The position numbers were made by a program, and so were the translations under genes. A DNA stretch of 20,171 nt from assembly GCA_002401295.1 (NCBI GenBank), contig NVSR01000006.1:1-20171 (forward strand), given 5' to 3'. How positions within the stretch are numbered: the stretch's first letter is position 1; every line of letters begins with the position of its first letter. Below, piece after piece: positions 15,576 through 20,171 of the stretch. The notes below the pieces were generated by a model, which searched no databases, was not told the DNA's origin, and saw only the letters and a list, made by a program, of their open reading frames with translations. This DNA is from SAR324 cluster bacterium (GTDB lineage: Bacteria > SAR324 > XYD2-FULL-50-16).

Positions 15576-15802
15576 TTTTCTGAGGTTTCTATGTTAAATT
15601 GTTGAACTTTCAGGTTTTTTATAGATGTTTATTTTGTGTTTAAAAAGCTGTAAATCCTTCCTTCTTACATGGTTACCACTGAGAGGAGAGAGCTCTGAGG
15701 AATAGAGACCAAAGAAAACACAATCCGATGAAAACTAATCACACCCCCTGTTTTTAAGGGGATACAACATGATAAAAACACTGTTTATATTAACTTTTCC
15801 TA
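15556..15802. other. dnaA-dnaN intergenic region (possible oriC)
   Basis: A 247-bp AT-rich gap. No perfect TTATNCACA DnaA box is present. The best relaxed matches are TTAAACACA (minus strand, 15635-15643, 7 of 9) and TGTGATTAG (minus strand, around 15736-15744, 6 of 9). A small CCCCT/AGGGG hairpin (15745-15761) lies about 40 bases after the dnaA stop. An AGAGCTCT palindrome occurs near 15689-15696. The dnaN end carries the trio-like element. Confidence 0.5.
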
Positions 15803-17146
15803 TCAGGACAGTTGGCGGAGAATTGCCGTGATCGTTTGTTTGATTTCGGGATCCGCTTCCAGCAATTCTTTCATCTTTTTGCAAGCCTGTAAGACTGTAG
15901 TGTGGTTTTTTCCACCAAAATTCTTGCCGATCACGGGATAGGTTTGTCCCGTGATTTCACGAGTCACATACATGGCAAGCTGTCTGGTTTTAGAAATCTC
16001 CTTCTCCCGCCGGTTCGACATGATATCTTCAACTGAGACACCAAACTTGTCACCCACGAGTTGGATGATGGAAGCAATCGTTTGAGGATTATTTTCCAAA
16101 TTGAGTACATCCTTGAGTACTCGCTTCGTCATATCCAGAGAAATTTCTTGTCCCAGGAGAGACCAACTGGCCTCGATATGCACTAAAATACCTTCCAGGT
16201 CCCGCACATTACTCTTCACGGCATTGGCAATGTAGTTGATGATCTCCTCATTGAGAGGGATCTTCATTTTTTCCACCTTCGTACGAATGATCGCGACTCT
16301 GGTTTCAAAGTCCGGAGCATAGATACGAGCGACCATACCAGAGTTAAAGCGATTGACCAGGCGTTCCTGCAGCTTTTGCATCTCTCTGGGGTAACGATCC
16401 GCTGTTAAGATAATCTGCTTTTTATTTTGGATCAACTCATTAAAGGTATGAAAAAACTCTTCCTGAGTACTTTCCTTATTTTCGAGGAACTGAATGTCAT
16501 CAATGATCAAAAGATCCACGTAGCGATACTTGTTGCGGACCGCCTGAATTTTTCCGAAACGGATTCCGTTGATCACTTCATTGGTGAATTCTCGTGAATT
16601 GGCATAACGGATCTTAATGCTGGGATCCAGTTCTCTGGCTCGCAAGCCGATGGCCTGTACCAAATGAGTTTTACCCAAGCCCACGTCACCACAGATGAAT
16701 AATGGATTGTATTTGTTCGATTTTATGTTTTCTCCTACTGCCATGGAGGCGGCATAGGACATCTCACTATTACTACCATTGATGAATTCTTCAAAACGAA
16801 ACTGTGGGTTGAGGCCGTCATTGAAGTGTTCTGTGCTTTGACTGATTTTGGGAGCCGGTACTTTCGTGGCTGCTTCTTTGCCCACCTGGATCACTAGTTG
16901 GAACTCAGGATTGATTTGCAGAGGGGAGAAAAAATCATAGATTTTCGTCCTCAATAACTGCTGATGCCGGTCGCGCATCCAGTTGCAAAAAAACTGGTTC
17001 ACTCCCCCAATAATCACGTTATCAGGCTGAAATCTAATTAATTGTAACTTGCTACCCCAGGCCTCTATTTCATCCGGGTCAAGGTGCTGATTCAAAAAAT
17101 GAATAAATTGGTTCCAACACTGGATGATTTGTTCGTCAGATGTCAT
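15803..17146 (-). CDS. dnaA: Chromosomal replication initiator DnaA
   Basis: DnaA binds origin boxes, forms an ATP-dependent filament and melts oriC. From the ATG at 17146 the product is 447 aa; an upstream start at 17191 would add 15 residues unlike any DnaA N-terminus. Neither start has a good ribosome site. Domains: I (about 1-85), short linker II (about 86-115), AAA+ III with Walker A GDVGLGKTH (153-161), Walker B LLIIDDIQF (212-220) and the arginine finger in ERLVNRF (Arg266), and DNA-binding IV. In domain IV, Arg380, Arg388 and Gln389 match E. coli Arg399, Arg407 and Gln408. The signature reads GGKNHTTV (411-418), so the residue matching Asp433 is Asn414. It heads dnaA-dnaN-recF-gyrB. 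Confidence 0.98.
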   Translation of the reverse strand: MTSDEQIIQCWNQFIHFLNQHLDPDEIEAWGSKLQLIRFQPDNVIIGGVNQFFCNWMRDRHQQLLRTKIYDFFSPLQINPEFQLVIQVGKEAATKVPAPKISQSTEHFNDGLNPQFRFEEFINGSNSEMSYAASMAVGENIKSNKYNPLFICGDVGLGKTHLVQAIGLRARELDPSIKIRYANSREFTNEVINGIRFGKIQAVRNKYRYVDLLIIDDIQFLENKESTQEEFFHTFNELIQNKKQIILTADRYPREMQKLQERLVNRFNSGMVARIYAPDFETRVAIIRTKVEKMKIPLNEEIINYIANAVKSNVRDLEGILVHIEASWSLLGQEISLDMTKRVLKDVLNLENNPQTIASIIQLVGDKFGVSVEDIMSNRREKEISKTRQLAMYVTREITGQTYPVIGKNFGGKNHTTVLQACKKMKELLEADPEIKQTITAILRQLS

Positions 17147-17165
17147 GATGGGAGATCTTACAAAA

Positions 17166-17182
17166 ATCAAAATAAATTTGAT
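17166..17182. promoter_or_regulatory. 17-bp inverted repeat in the dnaA-tsaE divergent gap
   Basis: ATCAAA-ataaa-TTTGAT, a perfect 6-bp inverted repeat with a 5-nt centre, about 20 bases before the dnaA start. It has the size of a repressor operator, but no known regulator is implied. The rest of the 115-bp gap is G-rich (17188-17236). No convincing promoter or DnaA box was found there. Confidence 0.3.
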
Positions 17183-17261
17183 CCCAGGCAAACTGGTGGG
17201 GGCGGTGAGGTCCTACCCTAGTGGAAAGCTGGGTGGTTTTTAAGACTGAAATAGAAAAACT

Positions 17262-17672
17262 ATGACTGATAAGGAAATAATCGCCTATTATTCAGGGAAA
17301 AGCCCTGAAAGTCTACAAGGAAAGGTAATTGGGCTGGTAGGTGATTTAGGTGCCGGTAAAACACATCTGGTGGGGGAGATTTTGTCAAAAATCTCAAAGG
17401 ATTTCGTGACACAAATCAGCAGCCCCAGTTTTAATCTATGCAATATATATGAGACGAATGCTCTGACGGTCCATCACTTTGACCTCTACCGCATTGAGTC
17501 GGAAGATGAGTTGTATAATATAGAAATCTGGGAGAGCTTAGAGCGTGAGGATGTATTGACCTTCATCGAATGGGTCAACTCCTTTCCCGAAGTCCAACAA
17601 GCTTGCACGGAAGTCATAAACATCACCATGAATGAAGACGAGCAACGGCAATACATGATTACTGAACCCTAA
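17262..17672 (+). CDS. tsaE: tRNA threonylcarbamoyladenosine biosynthesis ATPase TsaE
   Basis: TsaE is the ATPase that works with TsaB and TsaD to put threonylcarbamoyl on A37 of ANN-decoding tRNAs. The 136-aa product is slightly shorter than most family members. It has Walker A GDLGAGKTH (27-35), the SSPSFNL segment (53-59), HFDLYRIES (72-80) and the Walker B-like FIEWVNSFP (101-109). It is transcribed away from dnaA across a 115-bp gap. There is no clear ribosome site before the ATG (GAAATAGAAAAACT). It stands alone: tsaB and tsaD are not in the window. A GC-rich hairpin follows the stop. Confidence 0.93.
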   Translation: MTDKEIIAYYSGKSPESLQGKVIGLVGDLGAGKTHLVGEILSKISKDFVTQISSPSFNLCNIYETNALTVHHFDLYRIESEDELYNIEIWESLEREDVLTFIEWVNSFPEVQQACTEVINITMNEDEQRQYMITEP

Positions 17673-17674
17673 GA

Positions 17675-17694
17675 GGCGGGCGCGTAGGCCCGCC
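17675..17694 (+). terminator. GC-rich hairpin after tsaE (REP-like)
   Basis: GGCGGGC (17675-17681) pairs with GCCCGCC (17688-17694) around GCGTAG, 3 bases past the tsaE stop. A T-rich stretch starts about 6 bases later (TTGATTTATTTTT, 17701-17713). It shares its GGCGGGC core with the gatC-gyrB hairpin. Confidence 0.6.
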
Positions 17695-17741
17695 CTACCA
17701 TTGATTTATTTTTCGTTGGCCGAAGTTATAACCACCACCCT

Positions 17742-17753
17742 CCCAAATTTGGT
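17742..17753. repeat. Palindromic 12-mer, copy 1
   Basis: CCCAAATTTGGT, containing the perfect 10-bp palindrome CCAAATTTGG. It touches the 5' arm of the GTACCAACCTC hairpin. An identical copy lies 209 bp downstream. Confidence 0.6.
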
Positions 17754-17950
17754 ACCAACCTCGACCTTTTGAGGTTGTACTGACTGTAATTTTATTTCTT
17801 TGAGAGTTCACTAAGAGTAAGCTCTACTCTAAAAATGATGTTTAATTACGCAAAAACAGATATTTACCTTAATTCCTCCGCTGCTATTCAGCTTTCGTAT
17901 AGTATTTGCACTCAAAATTAAATACTAATCTACAGTCATCTCTCTTGATC

Positions 17951-17962
17951 CCCAAATTTGGT
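17951..17962. repeat. Palindromic 12-mer, copy 2
   Basis: CCCAAATTTGGT again, 33 bases before the FecR start codon. Its position close to the gene start would suit an operator. No binding protein is identifiable. Confidence 0.6.
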
Positions 17963-17995
17963 GGATAGGGAACATCCCATGTTTTGGAGACTCGA

Positions 17996-18988
17996 ATGAA
18001 AGTAAGTCCTTTCCAATCAAAACTACTATCCTTATTACTGATTCTCTTATTGGCAACCCCCACGGCTTATGCAATCGACGCCGTTGCCAGCCTGGGCAAA
18101 CTTTCGGGAGAAATTGAAGTATTAAGGAAAATCGGTGTACGCCAGGAATCGAGAAAAATCCCGGGTCGAACAGGCCTCATTTTGAATGATCGGGATATTG
18201 TCACAACGGGGCGTAGGGCCAAAGCCACCATTATTTTTCGCGATGGCTCTGAGATTCGTCTCTTTCAAAAAACCCGCTTTGTGATTGAAAAATCAGAAGA
18301 GTCGAAAACGGGAACTAGAAGGTTCTTTCATCACTTTAAATTAACGCTGGGTTCTTTTTGGGGGAAATTCACGAAAGGCAGACAACGTACCATGATCAAA
18401 ACTCCCACAGCCACCATTGGTATCAAAGGCACGAACGTAGCTTTTGTAGAACGCAATGGGAAATTGGATATCTCCTTATCCGCCGGTTTGATTTCCATCG
18501 AGAATGAGGACGAGAAAATCTTATTGCAACCTGGCCAACGAGTGCAAGGCATGACTCGAGAAGGAAATATTCAAGAAAAGGTGGGGAATCTTCCTTATCG
18601 TGTCCTGATCAAACCAGACAATACGCACATCCAGTTACCGAAAGCAGGGCAAGAAAAGGAGATGTTCTTCACTCTGCAAATTATTGAAAACAAAACCCAG
18701 AAAAATATCTATCGCTCCGGTGCTGTTTATCTCAGCCTAGAGTTGGATAAAATTGTTTTTGACGAGTATGTCTCATTGAATCAACGTGGATATGCCAGGA
18801 TCAGGGCAAAGATCAAACCTTTCCAAAAGGCTGACTACAAAAACGGTCAGGTCCAGATTTTTGCGGTGATGGATGGAGAAGAATTCATGGATGTGGGTGC
18901 CGGTCAAACAGTCCTGACTTATGACATACCAAAAACTATGTCGCGGACTATCCGTATTAACGTGGATTCCGGTGAAGTGACGCAATAG
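17996..18988 (+). CDS. Secreted FecR-domain protein
   Basis: From the ATG at 17996 the product is 330 aa. GGAG lies 8 bases upstream; the open frame could begin at a TTG at 17984. A signal peptide is clear: Lys2, a run of leucines (10-19), and a likely cut after TAYA (26). Residues about 57-175 form a FecR domain (PF04773-like): a GRTGLILNDRDIVTTG segment, RDGSEIRLF, and the hallmark TPTATIGIKGTNVAF (about 131-145). The C-terminal half is rich in beta strands and I do not recognise it. It lacks the N-terminal cytoplasmic tail and transmembrane helix of true FecR anti-sigma factors, so it is probably a periplasmic or surface protein. No sigma factor, TonB receptor or adenylate cyclase gene is adjacent. 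Function unknown. Confidence 0.8.
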   Translation: MKVSPFQSKLLSLLLILLLATPTAYAIDAVASLGKLSGEIEVLRKIGVRQESRKIPGRTGLILNDRDIVTTGRRAKATIIFRDGSEIRLFQKTRFVIEKSEESKTGTRRFFHHFKLTLGSFWGKFTKGRQRTMIKTPTATIGIKGTNVAFVERNGKLDISLSAGLISIENEDEKILLQPGQRVQGMTREGNIQEKVGNLPYRVLIKPDNTHIQLPKAGQEKEMFFTLQIIENKTQKNIYRSGAVYLSLELDKIVFDEYVSLNQRGYARIRAKIKPFQKADYKNGQVQIFAVMDGEEFMDVGAGQTVLTYDIPKTMSRTIRINVDSGEVTQ

Positions 18989-19028
18989 TATTTGGCTTTT
19001 TTTGATTTGCCCAGATTCAATTGGATCA

Positions 19029-19100
19029 AGAAGACTTCCCTCTATTTTTACGTTTACTTTTGCTTTGAAATTTAAAAGTGGAAACAGAGGGGAGTCTTCT
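19029..19100. terminator. Long bidirectional terminator hairpin between FecR gene and priA
   Basis: AGAAGACTTCCCTCT (19029-19043) pairs with AGAGGGGAGTCTTCT (19086-19100), 15 pairs with one G-U. The 42-nt loop can fold further: ACTTTT (about 19056-19061) with AAAAGT (about 19074-19079). T-rich and A-rich runs flank the stem on the loop side. It lies between convergent genes and ends 5 bases before the priA stop. Confidence 0.7.
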
Positions 19101-19105
19101 ACCGA

Positions 19106-20171
19106 TTATGGATCTACATTAATGGAGATACGGGTACCTCCTTTGGGGGACCAGGACTTCGAACTCCAGAAGAGTTGATAGAGAAAGCCTTTCACTCTGC
19201 CGATTTGGTTGCTATTCAAGTGAATTTCCCAGTAATAGCGGTTATTTACCTTGGCAATGGAAGACTCAATGGGCCCCAATACTTGAAACTTATAGGTGAT
19301 CGCCTGTCCTTGTAGTATTGCTCCTAGCTCCTGAGCCGCCTGTTGGACATGATGGGGATTCTTTTCACTGAGTCTGATCAGGATCTCCCTGGAAACTGGG
19401 GGGTGATTCAGGATGCTTCTCATTTCGATTTCCTGGCGGTAAAAAGCAAGGTAATCATGATCCAGGGCAGTTTTAATGGAATAATGCTCCGGGTTATAAG
19501 ATTGAATCAGCGTCATGCCTCCTCCATCTTTGCCTCTGCCGGCTCTACCCGATACTTGTGATAATAGTTGGAAACCTCGCTCTGATGAACGGTAATCGGG
19601 AATATTGAGGGTCATGTCAGCCAGAATGATGGAAACAATGCCTATGTTCTGAAAATCATGCCCTTTACTGATCAATTGCGTACCGATGATGAAATCAACT
19701 TTCCCCTGATTGATCAAATCGATGCTTTGCTCCAGTGCTCCTTTTTTCTGAATGGTATCCCGATCCATGCGCAGAAAACGGGCTTGAGGGTAGAGGATTT
19801 TTAGATCCCGCTCCACTCGTTGTGTGCCGATGCCTTCTGTACGAAATTTATGATGCTTGCAAGCCGGGCAAGTTTGTGGATAATTTTCTCGATATCCGCA
19901 GTGATGACAAATCAAGCTCTGATGTTTCTGATGCCAAGTCATGGCAATGGAGCAGTTATGACAAAGCATGGGTAACTCACAGGCCGTACAAGCCAGGAAA
20001 GAAGCGTAACCTCGTCTGTTTAAGAAGATGAGGGCTTGCTTCTTCTTCTCAAAATTCTCCCTCAACTTATTTACAATATAGGTGGACAGGTAAAACACGC
20101 CCTTCTGCCGTTTTTCCTCTTTCAGGTTGATGACTTCAGACTTGGGCATGGGTTGTTGGTTGGCTCTTTTG
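19106..20171 (-). CDS. priA: Primosomal helicase PriA (C-terminal part, cut by window edge)
   Basis: PriA restarts stalled forks by recognising them and loading DnaB; it is a 3'-5' superfamily 2 helicase. Only the last 355 or so residues are in the window. The frame stays open to base 20171, reading RANQQPMPKSEVINL, so the gene continues upstream and the ATG at 20149 is not the true start. Visible parts are ALIFLNRRGYASF, four CxxC pairs that bind two zinc ions (CTAC, CHNC, CHHC, CPAC), RMDRDT, GTQLISKGHDF, ILADMTLNIPDYRSSERGF, and helicase motif VI QVSGRAGRG, followed by the PriA C-terminal domain. It converges on the FecR gene. Confidence 0.96.
   Translation of the reverse strand, partial: KRANQQPMPKSEVINLKEEKRQKGVFYLSTYIVNKLRENFEKKKQALIFLNRRGYASFLACTACELPMLCHNCSIAMTWHQKHQSLICHHCGYRENYPQTCPACKHHKFRTEGIGTQRVERDLKILYPQARFLRMDRDTIQKKGALEQSIDLINQGKVDFIIGTQLISKGHDFQNIGIVSIILADMTLNIPDYRSSERGFQLLSQVSGRAGRGKDGGGMTLIQSYNPEHYSIKTALDHDYLAFYRQEIEMRSILNHPPVSREILIRLSEKNPHHVQQAAQELGAILQGQAITYKFQVLGPIESSIAKVNNRYYWEIHLNSNQIGRVKGFLYQLFWSSKSWSPKGGTRISINVDP

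Larger units (their letters stand above)
17695..17995. other. AT-rich intergenic region before the FecR gene
   Basis: About 300 bases with no supported gene. It holds two exact copies of CCCAAATTTGGT, a hairpin with arms GTACCAACCTC (17752-17762) and GAGGTTGTAC (17771-17780), one bulged base, and a smaller AGAGTA/TACTCT hairpin (17814-17830). The base composition is richer in A and T than that of the neighbouring genes. A promoter for the FecR gene is expected here but I could not fix one. Confidence 0.5.

Noticed and set aside
17147..17191. Longer DnaA starting at 17191
   Set aside because: The extra 15 residues do not resemble a DnaA N-terminus; 17146 fits the usual domain I start, though neither has a ribosome site.
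17984..17995. TTG start for the FecR-domain protein
   Set aside because: The ATG at 17996 has a GGAG site, and the four extra residues do not improve the signal peptide.
20147..20149. ATG at 20149 as a complete 347-aa gene start
   Set aside because: The frame is open upstream to the window edge with PriA-like residues, and the PriA N-terminal DNA-binding and helicase I-III motifs are missing, so the gene is simply cut.

Overview
The window is an origin-proximal stretch of a bacterial chromosome, almost certainly from a Gram-negative, proteobacteria-like organism. The clues are a long GyrB with the extra C-terminal insert seen in Gram-negative gyrases, a long-form DapD that closely resembles the Pseudomonas type, a DUF374 lysophospholipid acyltransferase, MurB/LysA/DapD for a diaminopimelate peptidoglycan, and a secreted FecR-domain protein. 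I cannot name the species. An uncultured deltaproteobacterial or SAR324/Lambdaproteobacteria-like lineage would fit, but this is a guess.

Layout. Positions 1-697 hold no convincing gene. They hold palindromes: a 32-bp inverted repeat (147-216) and three exact copies of a 16-bp site, TGTTTCACGTGGAACA, spaced 38 bp apart (355-446). Read on the other strand, this site is the ParB-binding centromere parS. A leftward block follows: tRNA-Leu(CAA), gpsA, folC, trpB, trpA. The tRNA has a good sigma70-type promoter and a terminator-like hairpin just before gpsA. A rightward block (5604-10848) is packed tightly: dapD, a DUF374 acyltransferase, a PfkB-family kinase, lysA, murB, gatC. It joins lysine/diaminopimelate synthesis to cell-envelope functions. 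It meets the leftward replication block dnaA-dnaN-recF-gyrB (17146 down to 10906) across a strong hairpin. tsaE is divergent from dnaA. After about 320 bp of AT-rich, palindrome-bearing DNA comes a secreted FecR-domain protein, which converges on the C-terminal part of priA, cut by the window edge.

How it fits together. dnaA, dnaN, recF, gyrB, priA and the parS cluster, all within 20 kb, point to the chromosomal origin and its segregation locus. The dnaA-dnaN gap has no perfect DnaA box. However, on the strand read from dnaA to dnaN, a GC-rich patch is followed by CTACTACTACTA and then an AT-rich tract, all overlapping the start of dnaN. This is the order of the DnaA-trio unwinding element described in Bacillus subtilis. 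The DnaA protein carries Asn where E. coli DnaA has Asp433, a base-reading residue, so an altered DnaA box is possible.

Most interesting for follow-up: the 38-bp tandem parS array, the candidate trio element inside the dnaN start, the DnaA D433N-equivalent change, two copies of the palindrome CCCAAATTTGGT before the FecR gene, and two GGCGGGC-type REP-like hairpins.
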